Source: Bacteroidetes bacterium UBA3022 (GTDB lineage: Bacteria; Bacteroidota; Bacteroidia; Chitinophagales; BACL12). Taken from it: 64,000 nucleotides of DNA. The notes under the pieces were generated by a model. The model did no database searches and was not told the DNA's origin. It was given only the letters and a program-made list of their open reading frames with translations. The stretch is from contig DDYY01000025.1 in assembly GCA_002346225.1 (NCBI GenBank), forward strand, positions 35,659 through 99,658, in the 5' to 3' direction. Position 1 is the first letter of the stretch; every line of letters starts with the position of its first letter. Position numbers and translations under genes: made by a program. Shown piece after piece: positions 42,767 through 52,163 of this stretch.

Positions 42767-43801
42767 ATGGAAATAGGAATCGACAGTTTTGCAGCTGTTC
42801 CTGCGAATGCCGGCAATTTGTCGGGGGCTGACAGCGTCAAAGCGATGTCGGAACTATTGGACCGGATGATTTATGCCGACACCGTCGGTCTGGATGTATT
42901 CGGTATCGGAGAGCACTATCGGAGGGAATTTCTGGATGCCGCACCCTATATGATTCTCGCCGCTGCCGCTGCAAAGACCAGTAGAATCAAACTGACCAGC
43001 GCTGTCACAGTGTTGAGTGCTGCCGATCCCGTTCGCGCCTTTCAGCAATATACCACACTGGATATCATCTCCAATGGCCGCGCAGAGATGGTGGTGGGCA
43101 GAGGCTCCTTCATCGAATCTTTTCCGCTGTTTGGCTACGACCTGAACGACTACGATGAACTGTTCACAGAAAAACTGGAGCTGTTTCTCGCAATCAGGGA
43201 AAAGGAAACGATAACCTGGAAAGGACAATATCGCCCTGCCCTGCACCAGCAGTCCATCTACCCGCGCCCGGTGCAGGATCCATTGCCCGTATGGTTAGGT
43301 GTTGGCGGCACACCTGCTTCCTTCGCAAGAGCAGGAGCGCTTGGATTGCCGCTTATGGTGGCCATCATCGGCGGACAAACACATCGCTTCAAGCCACTGA
43401 TAGACCTCTACCGTAAAACAGGTGAAGAAGCAGGCCACGCGCCAGAAAAGCTGAAGGTAGGACTCCACTCCCTGGGCTATGTAGCCGCCGATGCGCAAAA
43501 GGCGGTTGACGATTACTACCCTGGCTATGCTGAAACCTTTACACGCATTGGCAAGGAACGCGGCTGGCCACCCGTTACCCGCAGCCACTTTGATGCACAG
43601 ACCGATGCTTTGGGCGCACTGGTCGTGGGCAATCCGGAAGCAGTTGCAGAAAAAATCATACGCCACAGTAAAGCGCTGGGCGGTATCAGTCGCTTCAGTT
43701 TCCAGATGGACAACGCCGGTCTCTCCCATGAGCAACTAAAGGAAGCCATCCGCCTAATAGGCGAAGAAGTGAAGCCTCGCGTGCAAGCTGCATTAGCTTA
43801 A
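42767..43801 (+). CDS. LLM class flavin-dependent oxidoreductase
   Basis: A 344-residue luciferase-like monooxygenase-superfamily protein. The TIM-barrel pattern is clear: EIGIDSFAAVPANAG at the start, DVFGIGEHYRREF (the GxGEH motif), RIKLTSAVTVLSAADPVR, DIISNGRAEMVVGRGSF, and PLPVWLGVGGTPASFARAG. Such enzymes use FMN or F420 as bound or diffusible cofactor; the Bacteroidota form is generally FMN-linked. Substrate unknown. No signal peptide. It lies 27 bases after the S46 gene, possibly on the same transcript. Confidence 0.88.
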   Translation: MEIGIDSFAAVPANAGNLSGADSVKAMSELLDRMIYADTVGLDVFGIGEHYRREFLDAAPYMILAAAAAKTSRIKLTSAVTVLSAADPVRAFQQYTTLDIISNGRAEMVVGRGSFIESFPLFGYDLNDYDELFTEKLELFLAIREKETITWKGQYRPALHQQSIYPRPVQDPLPVWLGVGGTPASFARAGALGLPLMVAIIGGQTHRFKPLIDLYRKTGEEAGHAPEKLKVGLHSLGYVAADAQKAVDDYYPGYAETFTRIGKERGWPPVTRSHFDAQTDALGALVVGNPEAVAEKIIRHSKALGGISRFSFQMDNAGLSHEQLKEAIRLIGEEVKPRVQAALA

Positions 43802-43909
43802 GTCGATTATCCAGGAACCTGCTCTCTGCTGATAGTGAAAGCCCAATATCCATCGGAACTACCGGGATGGTATTCAGCTGCAGCAGTATTTGCATTAGTT
43901 TAGCAACCG

Positions 43910-44776
43910 ATGGCAGCCGAAGGAATCCGTTTGAACAAATTACTGAGCGAGAAGGGCATCTGCTCGCGCCGCGATGCAGTACACTGGATTGAGGCCGGTC
44001 GTGTGGTGGTGAATGGCCGGCGACCGGAGCCCGGAAGTCGTTTAACAGCTAAAGACCAGCTGCGGGTAGATGGCCGCATCATTGATTTCGAAGTAGAGGA
44101 GCACGTATATCTCGCATTGAACAAACCACCCGGCATTGTTAGCACCACCGACACCACCGAGCGCGATAATATTATATCTTTCGTTCATTATCCCCGCCGC
44201 ATATTCCCCATTGGCCGACTGGATAAGCAGAGCGAAGGGCTGATCCTGCTTACCAGCGACGGCGATATCGTCAACAAAATACTCCGTGCCGGAAATAACC
44301 ATGAGAAGGAATACGAAGTAACAGTAGTGCAGCCCATTACTCCCGCTTTTCTGGAGGGCATGCGCAATGGCGTTCCCATCATGGGCACGCGCACCAAGAA
44401 GTGCAAGGTAGAGATGGTAACGCCGCATATTTTTCGCATCACGCTGGTGCAGGGGCTGAACCGGCAAATCCGACGCATGTGTGAGTATTTCCACTACGAT
44501 GTGCGCAAGTTGAAGCGGACACGCATCATGCACCTCACCCTCGACCTGCCATTGGGCGAATGGCGGGAGCTAACGGCTGATGAAGTAGCTGCCATTCACC
44601 AATTAACTGCAGCATCGGGAAAAGAAGCCGCCGCCCCAAAAAAGTCTGCACCCAAAAAAGCAGTACCTCCCAAAGAAACCTCTGCCAGCAGTGGCAGACC
44701 ACCGCAGCATAGAAAGCCGGCATCGAAAAGGAGTCCCGGAAGATCGGGTAAACCGGGTAGAAAAGGACGCCGATAA
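43910..44776 (+). CDS. rluF: 23S rRNA pseudouridine synthase, RluF-like
   Basis: A 288-residue RsuA-family enzyme. An S4 RNA-binding domain (~7-65: IRLNKLLSEKGICSRRDAV, GRVVVNGRRPEPGSRL) is followed by the catalytic domain with Asp in IGRLDKQSEGLILLTSDG, then NHEKEYEVTV, TRTKKCKVEM and GLNRQIRRMCEYFHYDVRKL. The TKKC and MCEYFHYDVRKLKR elements point to RluF (large-subunit U2604) rather than RluB/RluE/RsuA. An extra C-terminal tail of about 50 residues is rich in Lys, Ser and Pro (KKSAPKKAVPP, RSPGRSGKPGRKGRR), probably for RNA binding. Convergent with M13; a terminator hairpin lies between. Confidence 0.88.
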   Translation: MAAEGIRLNKLLSEKGICSRRDAVHWIEAGRVVVNGRRPEPGSRLTAKDQLRVDGRIIDFEVEEHVYLALNKPPGIVSTTDTTERDNIISFVHYPRRIFPIGRLDKQSEGLILLTSDGDIVNKILRAGNNHEKEYEVTVVQPITPAFLEGMRNGVPIMGTRTKKCKVEMVTPHIFRITLVQGLNRQIRRMCEYFHYDVRKLKRTRIMHLTLDLPLGEWRELTADEVAAIHQLTAASGKEAAAPKKSAPKKAVPPKETSASSGRPPQHRKPASKRSPGRSGKPGRKGRR

Positions 44777-44806
44777 AAAAAGAGCCGCTTTACATGAAAG
44801 CGGCTC
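44775..44806 (-). terminator. Rho-independent terminator of the M13 peptidase gene
   Basis: GAGCCGCTTT (44782-44791) and AAAGCGGCTC (44797-44806) make a ten-pair stem with a five-base loop. On the minus strand it is followed by seven T (complement of 44775-44781). It may also act weakly for rluF on the plus strand. Confidence 0.88.
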
Positions 44807-44831
44807 CTCTGTTATTCAAGTAGGGTTGCAA

Positions 44832-46865
44832 TTACCAGATACTCGCCCGGTTCTGAGTAGGCAGATACAATTTATCTCCCTCCTTCACACCAAAGGCTTC
44901 ATAAAACTCCGGCATATTCGTAAGCGTACCGTTTACGCGATATTCACCGGGGCTGTGCGGATTGGTCAGCAATTGCTGGCGCATAGCCTGTTCTGTGTAG
45001 GCACTCGCCCAAATACGTCCAAATCCCAGGAAGAAACGCTGTTCAGGCGTAAACCCGTCTATCAGTTCGCCGGCTTTGCCCTGTTCAGTCATTTTAAATG
45101 CATAGTAGGCAATGGTTAATCCTCCGAAATCGGCAATATTCTCGCCCAATGTCAACTGGCCGTTCACACACAGACTGTCGAGCGGACAGAAGCTTTCGTA
45201 TTGCGTTACCACTACATCCGCTTTGCTATTAAAGGATGCATCGTCATCTGCAGTCCACCACTGAACCAAATTACCCCTTGCATCATACTGGCGGCCCTGG
45301 TCATCGAAGCCATGTGTAATCTCATGACCGATGACGGCACCGATGCCACCGTAGTTCAGCGCATCGTCGGCGTTGGGATCGAAGAACGGTGGTTGCAGTA
45401 TCGCGGCAGGAAATACAATCTCATTGTTGGAAGGATCGTAATAAGCATTGACCGTTTGAGGCGTCATCCCCCACTCTGTCTTATCTACCGGCTGGCCAAT
45501 CTTAGCCAGAGTGCGTTTGTATTCAAATTCTGTGCTTCTCATCACATTCAGCACATAGGCATTCCTGTCAATATCCAGCCCGCTGTAATCTCTCCATTTG
45601 TCGGGATAACCAATCTTCACATTGAAGGAAGCCAGTTTCTCCTGCGCCTTCGCTTTGGTTTCAGCACTCATCCAGTCAAGTTCATCGATGCGCACTTTCA
45701 TGGAAGCTTTTAGGTCATCTACCATCTGCACCATGCGCTCTTTCGACTCCGGAGAAAATGCTGTTTTCACATATTCCTGTCCCAGTACTTCGCCCAATGA
45801 GAAGTTGGCAGTCTCTACCACCCTTTTCCAGCGGGGCTTCAATTGCTCCACACCGCGAAGGGTCTTCTGATAAAAATCAAAATCAGCCGCTACAAAATCA
45901 TCACTGAGGTATTCACTGGTATTGCGTATCAGATGAAATTTCATATACGATTTCCAGTCATCCATCGAAACGGTACTCAACATGTTATTGAATGCCCTAA
46001 AGAAATCGGGTTGTCCCACCAGCAAGGAATCGAAGGCGGGCGCTCCCAGTTGTTTGAAGAACGCAGACCAATCTACTGAAGGAGCTATAGCGGTCAGTCC
46101 GGCAATGTCCATCTTATGGTAGGTAGCATGGGGATCTCTCCGCATCACTCTGTCCATCGAGGCATTCGCCATCTGCACTTCTATGGCATAAATGGCATTT
46201 GCTTTAGCAGCAGCTCCTGCCTCCTCTTCTCCCATCAGCATCCATACATTCTTCAGGTGCTGCATGTATGCCTGGCGGATTTCTGCGCTTTTCATATCCT
46301 TGCGGAAATAGTCATCGCGATCGGGCAAACCCAGGCCTCCCTGGTTCAGGTTCATTACCTGCTGTGTGCTGTTCTTATCATCCTGACCCACCCATGTAAA
46401 GAAGGGTGCTCCGGCATACAAGGTGTTCATCCATGCGGCCATTTCCATCAGGTCTGCAGTGGAAGACATAGCATCAATTTTATCCAGATACGGTTGCAAA
46501 GGAGCAAGTCCCTGCTCGTTGATAGCAACAGAGTCCATTCCTGAAGCCCAGAAATCGCCTACCTTCTGTTCGTTGCTGCCGGCTTTGTGGGTAGTAGCTG
46601 CAGCTTGCTCCATCACTGCACGCAATGTGGTCAGGCTGTTTTCATTCAGCAGGTCGAACGTAGCAAAGCGGCTGCGGTCGGAAGGGATAGGGTGCGCGTT
46701 GATCCATTTGTTGTTGACAAAGCGGTAAAAATCATCACCCGGACGAAAGGTGCTGTCGAGCGAAGCAGGGTCAAATGCCTGCACGACAAGACCATCTTCG
46801 GTTTTGTCGCTGCACGCAGCCAGGCTTCCTGCCAGCGCCAGTAAAAGGAGGGATCTCATGTACAT
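44832..46865 (-). CDS. M13 family (neprilysin-like) metallopeptidase, lipoprotein
   Basis: A 677-residue zinc endopeptidase from the ATG at 46865; an upstream in-frame TTG is less likely. The signal peptide LLLLALAGSLAAC carries a lipobox (LAAC). The N-terminal M13 domain (DSTFRPGDDFYRFVNNKWI) precedes the catalytic domain with VNAYYDPSNNEIVFPAAIL, zinc motif GHEITHGFDDQGRQYD and third ligand in LGENIADFGGLTIAY. The C-terminus ends in YLPTQNRASIW, with the terminal Trp typical of the family. It should face the periplasm or cell surface and trim oligopeptides. A -7 box (TAATTTTG) lies 22 bases upstream on the minus strand. Confidence 0.95.
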   Translation of the reverse strand: MYMRSLLLLALAGSLAACSDKTEDGLVVQAFDPASLDSTFRPGDDFYRFVNNKWINAHPIPSDRSRFATFDLLNENSLTTLRAVMEQAAATTHKAGSNEQKVGDFWASGMDSVAINEQGLAPLQPYLDKIDAMSSTADLMEMAAWMNTLYAGAPFFTWVGQDDKNSTQQVMNLNQGGLGLPDRDDYFRKDMKSAEIRQAYMQHLKNVWMLMGEEEAGAAAKANAIYAIEVQMANASMDRVMRRDPHATYHKMDIAGLTAIAPSVDWSAFFKQLGAPAFDSLLVGQPDFFRAFNNMLSTVSMDDWKSYMKFHLIRNTSEYLSDDFVAADFDFYQKTLRGVEQLKPRWKRVVETANFSLGEVLGQEYVKTAFSPESKERMVQMVDDLKASMKVRIDELDWMSAETKAKAQEKLASFNVKIGYPDKWRDYSGLDIDRNAYVLNVMRSTEFEYKRTLAKIGQPVDKTEWGMTPQTVNAYYDPSNNEIVFPAAILQPPFFDPNADDALNYGGIGAVIGHEITHGFDDQGRQYDARGNLVQWWTADDDASFNSKADVVVTQYESFCPLDSLCVNGQLTLGENIADFGGLTIAYYAFKMTEQGKAGELIDGFTPEQRFFLGFGRIWASAYTEQAMRQQLLTNPHSPGEYRVNGTLTNMPEFYEAFGVKEGDKLYLPTQNRASIW

Positions 46866-46886
46866 GGTATTCAATTATTTGAAGTA

Positions 46887-46894
46887 CAAAATTA
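46887..46894 (-). promoter_or_regulatory. Candidate -7 box (TAATTTTG) for the M13 peptidase gene
   Basis: Exact TAnnTTTG match on the minus strand, 21 bases before the ATG at 46865. Confidence 0.45.
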
Positions 46895-46933
46895 ACCCCC
46901 GCCTTCTTAATGAGCGGTTAAAGTATGTTAATG

Positions 46934-48331
46934 CTAAATGGTGACGGATTCACCCAATGCCGGAATCAGCACATCATTGTACTTTTCATCCAGCAGCTTC
47001 TGCCGGAAACTTTCGAGGGCATCTTCATCACCGTGCACCAGAAAAATGGAGCGCAGTTTTTCCTTTTGCTGGCTGCGCAGGTAATCAATCATCTCCTTAT
47101 AATCACCATGTGCGCTGAAGCTGTCCATGATTTCTACATGCGCTCTGACCTGCAGTTCCTTGCCGAACATTCTGATGGTAGGAACCCCCGACCGCAATGC
47201 ACCTCCCGTAGTTCCGGGACCCGCATAGCCGACTATCAGCACCGTATTTTCAGGATGCTCCAATGCATTGTAAAGGTGATGGCGTACCCTGCCGGCCGTC
47301 ATCATACCGGATGCGCTGATGATGATGCAGGCTTTTCTGTTGTTCAGTGATTTCGACTCCTCCACCGATTTGACAAACCGCAAGCGCTCGAAGCCGAAGG
47401 GATTGGGATCTTTAATCATATAGCGCAGAATCTGCTTATCGAAACACTCCGGATGCTGCTGGAAAATACTGGTAGCACTCACTGCCAGCGGAGAATCGAC
47501 AAAAACCGGAATATCCGGAAGCAAGCCTTCTGTTTGCAGCTGGTCGAGGAGATAAACAATCTCCTGCGTGCGACCGACGCTGAATGCGGGAATGATGAGT
47601 TTCCCTTTGTTCTTTACACAGGTATGCTGAATGATTTGCAGCAACCTGTTCTTTTCTTCAGGTGCCTCGTCGTGCAGGCGGTCGCCATAGGTAGACTCGC
47701 AAATGATATAATCACAGGGCGGCATCGGCTGGGGGTCGCGCAGAATGGGACGCTCGGGCCGACCAATATCTGCTGTAAAACCCAGGTAAGTGTCTTTCAG
47801 ACCCTGCCTTCTGATGCGCAAGGTAACACTGGCGCTGCCGAGGATATGGCCGCTGTCCTTAAATAGGACGTCTACATCCGGATGCACGGTAAACCAGCGG
47901 TCGTAATTATTGGTGCGGAATTGTTCCATGGTAGCCGAAACATCCTCCACATCATACAGGGGTTCTTCATTCTGGTGCTCTTCCTCCATACGCTTATTGG
48001 TGAAATTGCTCTCCCGTTCCTGAATATGGGCGCTGTCGAGCAGCAAAATGGCTGTGAGATCCATAGTGGCCGGAGTGGCGTAGATATCTCCCTTAAAACC
48101 CTTCTTAACCAGGCGCGGTAACTTGCCGGAATGGTCAATATGCGCATGCGATAAAATAACGACGTCTATATCCTTCGGGTCGAAGAGAAAGTCCTTATTG
48201 AAGTCCTGGTAGGCACGGTCATTGCCCTGGTACATCCCGCAGTCGAGCAGTATGCGAAAACCATCGTCGAGTACCAGCAGGTGAGAACTTCCTGTAACAG
48301 TTCCCGCGGCACCACAAAATTTCAATTGCAT
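46934..48331 (-). CDS. MBL-fold beta-CASP RNA-metabolising hydrolase
   Basis: A 465-residue metallo-beta-lactamase-fold nuclease. GSSHLLVLDDGFRILLDCG opens the fold, LSHAHIDHSGKLP is the HxHxDH zinc motif, and ADIGRPERPIL with ESTYGDRLH carries further ligands. The beta-CASP insert follows, with FSVGRTQEIVYLLDQL, IIISASGMMTAGRVRHHL and DSFSAHGDYKEMIDYL. It belongs to the Ysh1/CPSF-like group that processes RNA. It starts 12 bases after the upstream acyltransferase gene, implying co-transcription; no functional link is obvious. Confidence 0.92.
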   Translation of the reverse strand: MQLKFCGAAGTVTGSSHLLVLDDGFRILLDCGMYQGNDRAYQDFNKDFLFDPKDIDVVILSHAHIDHSGKLPRLVKKGFKGDIYATPATMDLTAILLLDSAHIQERESNFTNKRMEEEHQNEEPLYDVEDVSATMEQFRTNNYDRWFTVHPDVDVLFKDSGHILGSASVTLRIRRQGLKDTYLGFTADIGRPERPILRDPQPMPPCDYIICESTYGDRLHDEAPEEKNRLLQIIQHTCVKNKGKLIIPAFSVGRTQEIVYLLDQLQTEGLLPDIPVFVDSPLAVSATSIFQQHPECFDKQILRYMIKDPNPFGFERLRFVKSVEESKSLNNRKACIIISASGMMTAGRVRHHLYNALEHPENTVLIVGYAGPGTTGGALRSGVPTIRMFGKELQVRAHVEIMDSFSAHGDYKEMIDYLRSQQKEKLRSIFLVHGDEDALESFRQKLLDEKYNDVLIPALGESVTI

Positions 48332-48343
48332 AGTAGTTTGTTT

Positions 48344-49090
48344 TTATTGACCAGTTAATTCCAGATAAGCATTTTGCATGATCTCGCGCACCTTTTCCCG
48401 CAGCTTGGGTACATCATCCAGGCTGTAGCCATCGGTGGAGACCATCTCCAGTTCATGAATATGAATGACACCGGGGCGCATAATCAAGGGTTTGTTGGGC
48501 ATCACCTTCTGCGTGTTGATATACACCAGCGGCAAAATGGGCACCTGCAATTCAATGGCCAGTCGGAATGCACCATCCTTAAAAGGAATCATAACCTGGT
48601 CTTTGGTTTTATTGCGCGTTCCTTCCGGAAACATAAAAATGGAATCGCCCTGCGCCAGGTAGTCAGCCAGCACCATCATGCTTTTTCGGCGGCTTTCCGG
48701 ACTGCTCCGGTCGACACTCACTGCAGTACGTTTGAACAGGCTGCCCAGCAAAGGCACCTTCAGCAGTTCGTGTTTGATGAGAAACCGCACATTCCCGCTG
48801 GTGGAAGCAGCTGCCACGGGAGCATCATAATTAGACTTGTGGTTGGCAATGATAACATATGCCCTTTTCCTATCCAATGCCTTGTTCCTGTGGATGCGCA
48901 TGGGGATAAGCAACAGCACACTCATGCTCCAGGAAATGAAGCGGCATAAAACCAATATCCAGGGCAACGAACGCTTCCCGAAAATCCAGCTAAACAGAAA
49001 AAAGAATGGTGCGGTCACTAGCAGCAATGTAACAAAGACAATGGCTGCCCACGCGGTGTAGATATACCTCAGAAGCGTAATCAGTATCAT
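48344..49090 (-). CDS. Lysophospholipid (1-acyl-glycerol-3-phosphate) acyltransferase
   Basis: A PlsC-type membrane acyltransferase of 248 residues from the ATG at 49090, or 255 from the ATG at 49111. An N-terminal hydrophobic stretch (AAIVFVTLLLVTAPFFFLFSW) anchors it. The acyltransferase motifs are NHKSNYDAP (Hx4D), AVSVDRSS, FMFPEGTRNK (glycerophosphate binding) and VPILPLVYIN. It adds the second acyl chain in phospholipid synthesis; some Bacteroidota paralogues act on ornithine or glycine lipids. First gene of the pair with the beta-CASP hydrolase. Confidence 0.92.
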   Translation of the reverse strand: MILITLLRYIYTAWAAIVFVTLLLVTAPFFFLFSWIFGKRSLPWILVLCRFISWSMSVLLLIPMRIHRNKALDRKRAYVIIANHKSNYDAPVAAASTSGNVRFLIKHELLKVPLLGSLFKRTAVSVDRSSPESRRKSMMVLADYLAQGDSIFMFPEGTRNKTKDQVMIPFKDGAFRLAIELQVPILPLVYINTQKVMPNKPLIMRPGVIHIHELEMVSTDGYSLDDVPKLREKVREIMQNAYLELTGQ

Positions 49091-49227
49091 ACCGCTTAAA
49101 GATAACAGCATTCAACGTAGTTGCCTAAATCGGATGATTTTATGTCGGTGCTTGGCAAAGTAGACGCATTGCTGTTCTACCCGGATAAATGACCATGCGA
49201 AAGCCATCGGGTAAGCAGTCCATTCCT

Positions 49228-49235
49228 TACCTTTA
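49228..49235 (+). promoter_or_regulatory. Candidate -7 box (TACCTTTA) for the exonuclease/GIY-YIG gene
   Basis: One base from TAnnTTTG, five bases before the GTG start at 49241, again suggesting a very short leader. Confidence 0.35.
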
Positions 49236-49240
49236 AGCTT

Positions 49241-50632
49241 GTGTACGCCATTGTAGATATTGAAACAACCGGAGGCATTGCCGGGAGGCATCGCATTACA
49301 GAAATTGCGGTGGTGTTGCACAACGGAACAGAGGTTACGGGCACCTATCAGACCCTGGTAAACCCCGAACAGGATATACCGCCATTCATAACTCAACTGA
49401 CAGGCATTACTGCTGCTATGGTGGCGGATGCGCCTACGTTTGAGGAGATCGCTCCTGAATTCTACGAACTGCTGAAAGACAAGGTATTTGTGGCGCACAA
49501 TGCTGCGTTCGATTATTCCTTTATCCGAAAAATGCTGGAGGAAGAGGGATTTCCCTTTCACGCCAAAAAGCTGTGTACCGTGAAGCTGAGCAGAAAAATC
49601 CTGCCGGGTAAACAGCGGTATTCACTGGGCAATCTATGCCGCGAGCTGGGCATTGCCATTCGCGACCGGCACAGGGCCATGGGAGATGCAGAAGCCACCG
49701 CCACATTGTTTCAGATGCTGCTCGACAACGATCTGCAGGGATGGATACCGGAGCTCCTGCAGCAACATAAAGGACACCAGCCCTTACCGCCGCATCTCGA
49801 CAAGGAACGCATTGCCGAGCTTCCCCGCAAGCCGGGCGTTTACTATTTCTACGACAGAAAAGGTCAGTTGCTTTATGTGGGCAAAGCGCGCAGTATCCGC
49901 AACAGGGTGCGCAACCACTTCAACTTCGCCGACCATGATGGCTTTGAAAATAAACTGAGAGATGCCATCCACGAGGTGCGGTACGAGGAAACGGGTAATG
50001 AACTGATCGCGTTACTACTGGAACTGGATACGATAAAAAGGAAGAAGCCCCCCTTCAACAAGGCAATGAAATACTGGAGCAGAAACTACTGCATTTTCTG
50101 TTTCACAGGTCAGGATGGCAAACTGCGGCTGGCGATAGAACGCTACAGAACTGCCCTGCAGCCCATCAAGGTTTTCCCGAATTACCTGATGGCGCGCGAA
50201 TACCTGAAAGAACTGGTGGATAATTACCGGATTTGCCCCCAATTGTCCCACTTGCAATCGGGGCAAAGCACCTGCTTCCTGTCGATGGAAGAAGGCGGAT
50301 GCCTGCGCTGCACCGAAAATGCCGATGTTACCTCCTACAACGACAGGGTGCTGGAGGCGATTCATGATGAAGAACATTTCGGGAGCTCTTACCTCATTCA
50401 GGGGAAAGGCAGACATGAAGACGAGTGCAGTCTGGTGCTGGTGGAGAACGGACATTATCTCGGCTTTGGATTCCATTCGCTGCCGGTTGATACGAGTGAT
50501 TTGGAAAAAATCCGCAGCTGCATCACATGGCGACCCGATTTACCAGATGTGCAATACCTGATCATGCGCCATCTGGAAAAACACCCGGAAAGCCGTCTGG
50601 TCCTCTCTGCAAGTGCCGGAGTGCGTGAATGA
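49241..50632 (+). CDS. DnaQ-like 3'-5' exonuclease fused to a UvrC-like GIY-YIG nuclease
   Basis: A 463-residue fusion starting with GTG, since the exonuclease fold begins at residue 2 (YAIVDIETTGG). The N-terminal DEDDh domain (~1-175) has DIETTG (ExoI), VAHNAAFDYSFI (ExoII) and HRAMGDAEAT (ExoIII, with His). The GIY-YIG domain (~190-280) has KPGVYYFYDRKGQLLYVGKA, RNRVRNHF and the Glu in ETGNELIALLLE. The last ~180 residues match neither nuclease and carry a Cys cluster (ICPQL, STCF, GGCLRC). It resembles Cho/DnaQ fusions suspected in DNA repair; exact role unknown. Its UvrC C-terminal partners are absent. Confidence 0.9.
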   Translation: MYAIVDIETTGGIAGRHRITEIAVVLHNGTEVTGTYQTLVNPEQDIPPFITQLTGITAAMVADAPTFEEIAPEFYELLKDKVFVAHNAAFDYSFIRKMLEEEGFPFHAKKLCTVKLSRKILPGKQRYSLGNLCRELGIAIRDRHRAMGDAEATATLFQMLLDNDLQGWIPELLQQHKGHQPLPPHLDKERIAELPRKPGVYYFYDRKGQLLYVGKARSIRNRVRNHFNFADHDGFENKLRDAIHEVRYEETGNELIALLLELDTIKRKKPPFNKAMKYWSRNYCIFCFTGQDGKLRLAIERYRTALQPIKVFPNYLMAREYLKELVDNYRICPQLSHLQSGQSTCFLSMEEGGCLRCTENADVTSYNDRVLEAIHDEEHFGSSYLIQGKGRHEDECSLVLVENGHYLGFGFHSLPVDTSDLEKIRSCITWRPDLPDVQYLIMRHLEKHPESRLVLSASAGVRE

Positions 50633-50670
50633 TTCGCAACACATTTGATGGCACCCCTCCCTTTTTCTGC

Positions 50671-50678
50671 TATATTTG
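50671..50678 (+). promoter_or_regulatory. Candidate -7 box (TATATTTG) for the leucyl aminopeptidase gene
   Basis: Exact TAnnTTTG match, 27 bases before the ATG at 50706. A TTTG at 50644-50647 is 23 bases upstream, longer than usual. Confidence 0.45.
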
Positions 50679-50705
50679 CCGTTCTAATCGTGAAACATTT
50701 GTCTT

Positions 50706-52145
50706 ATGCTTCTCCAACTTCAAACCAAAGGGACCGAAAACGCCAGCTGTAAAGTGCTGCTCATCAGAAGCACCGGTGAACTGACTCACCCATTGCTGGA
50801 ACCGTTGAAAAACACCCTGCATCGCAAGATGGAGGACAAGGATAATGGCTGGATTACTTGGTATGGCAGCAACGAGGTGCGCATCATTGCCATCCTGAAA
50901 GACACTTCCGGCAAAGCCATGCATGAATTGCTGGAGGAAGCCCGAAGCAAAGGCGGTCAGGCGACCAAAAAAGTGAACTACGAAAAAATGGAAGCCTGCC
51001 AGGTCATCAACCTGTCGGCAGACATCAGTGAACCCGAAATACTGGCATTTGTAGAAGGGATGTACCTCGCCAACTACCAGTTCCTGCGTTTCCGTTCAGA
51101 GAAGAAGGTGAACAGCCTGAAAACGATCATAGTAGACGTACCCGGTATCAACGAGGGCCAACTCAGCCAGCTGGCCAAAGTGGTGGAAGCGAATTTTGAA
51201 GCGCGCAACCTGATCAATGAGCCTGTACTGGACTTCAACGCCACCGAACTATCCGCATATATTACGGAAAAGGCAGAGGTCTATGGCTTCAAGTGTGTGG
51301 TGCTCAGTAAAATGGAAATAGAACAACTGGGTATGGGCGGACTGCTGGGCGTTAACAAAGGCAGCAAGGTCCCTCCCACTTTCAATATTCTGGAATACAC
51401 GCCCAAGGGTACAGAAAACGATGCCCCTGTGGTGCTGGTAGGAAAAGGTGTCATGTACGATACCGGTGGCTACAGCCTGAAGCCTGCTGGAGTGATGGCC
51501 ACCATGAAATGCGATATGAGCGGGGCCGCCGCAGTGGTGGGTACTTTTCTGGCAGTGGTAGCCAATCAGTTGAAGGTTAGGCTGGTAGGACTTATACCTG
51601 CAACAGACAATCGCGTCAACAGTGAAGCTATTGTGCCGGACGATATTTTGACCATGAGCGATGGTACTACCGTCGAAGTCCTGAATACCGACGCGGAAGG
51701 CAGGCTGATACTGGCAGATGCACTGCATTACGCCAAGCAGTACCATCCGAGACTGGTCATTGACCTGGCGACATTAACAGGCTCTGCCATGGCTATTACC
51801 GGCAACCTGGGTGCCGCTTTAATGGGAACCGATACGGAATACCGCGAAATACTCATTGCCTCCGGCAACACCACCTTCGAGCGCATTGCGGAAATCCCCT
51901 ACTGGAAAGAATTCGGTGAGATGCTGAAAGGCGACATTGCCGACCTGAAAAACATCGGAGGCCCTATTGCAGGAGCAGCTACTGCCGGAAAATTCCTGGA
52001 ACATTTCACCGGTGGAGAATATCCATGGCTGCACCTCGATATCGCCGGTCCAGCATTCTTGAAGGAAGATCAGGATTATAAGCAAAAAGGCGCCGCAGGC
52101 TTTGGCGTCAGATTGTTGTACGATTTTCTTGCAGGACTACAGTAA
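50706..52145 (+). CDS. pepA: Leucyl aminopeptidase, M17 family
   Basis: A 479-residue cytosolic aminopeptidase. Metal and active-site elements are visible: VGKGVMYDTGGYSLKP (first Lys/Asp ligands), MKCDMSGAAAVVG, and the M17 signature NTDAEGRLILADAL. DLATLTGSAM and a C-terminal KFLEHFTGGEYPWLHLDIAG complete the catalytic domain. The N-terminal ~180 residues form the less conserved macro-like domain. It releases N-terminal amino acids from peptides and fits with the periplasmic dipeptidyl-peptidase and other peptidases in this window. Monocistronic. Confidence 0.95.
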   Translation: MLLQLQTKGTENASCKVLLIRSTGELTHPLLEPLKNTLHRKMEDKDNGWITWYGSNEVRIIAILKDTSGKAMHELLEEARSKGGQATKKVNYEKMEACQVINLSADISEPEILAFVEGMYLANYQFLRFRSEKKVNSLKTIIVDVPGINEGQLSQLAKVVEANFEARNLINEPVLDFNATELSAYITEKAEVYGFKCVVLSKMEIEQLGMGGLLGVNKGSKVPPTFNILEYTPKGTENDAPVVLVGKGVMYDTGGYSLKPAGVMATMKCDMSGAAAVVGTFLAVVANQLKVRLVGLIPATDNRVNSEAIVPDDILTMSDGTTVEVLNTDAEGRLILADALHYAKQYHPRLVIDLATLTGSAMAITGNLGAALMGTDTEYREILIASGNTTFERIAEIPYWKEFGEMLKGDIADLKNIGGPIAGAATAGKFLEHFTGGEYPWLHLDIAGPAFLKEDQDYKQKGAAGFGVRLLYDFLAGLQ

Positions 52146-52163
52146 TATACCCCCTTTTAGGTA

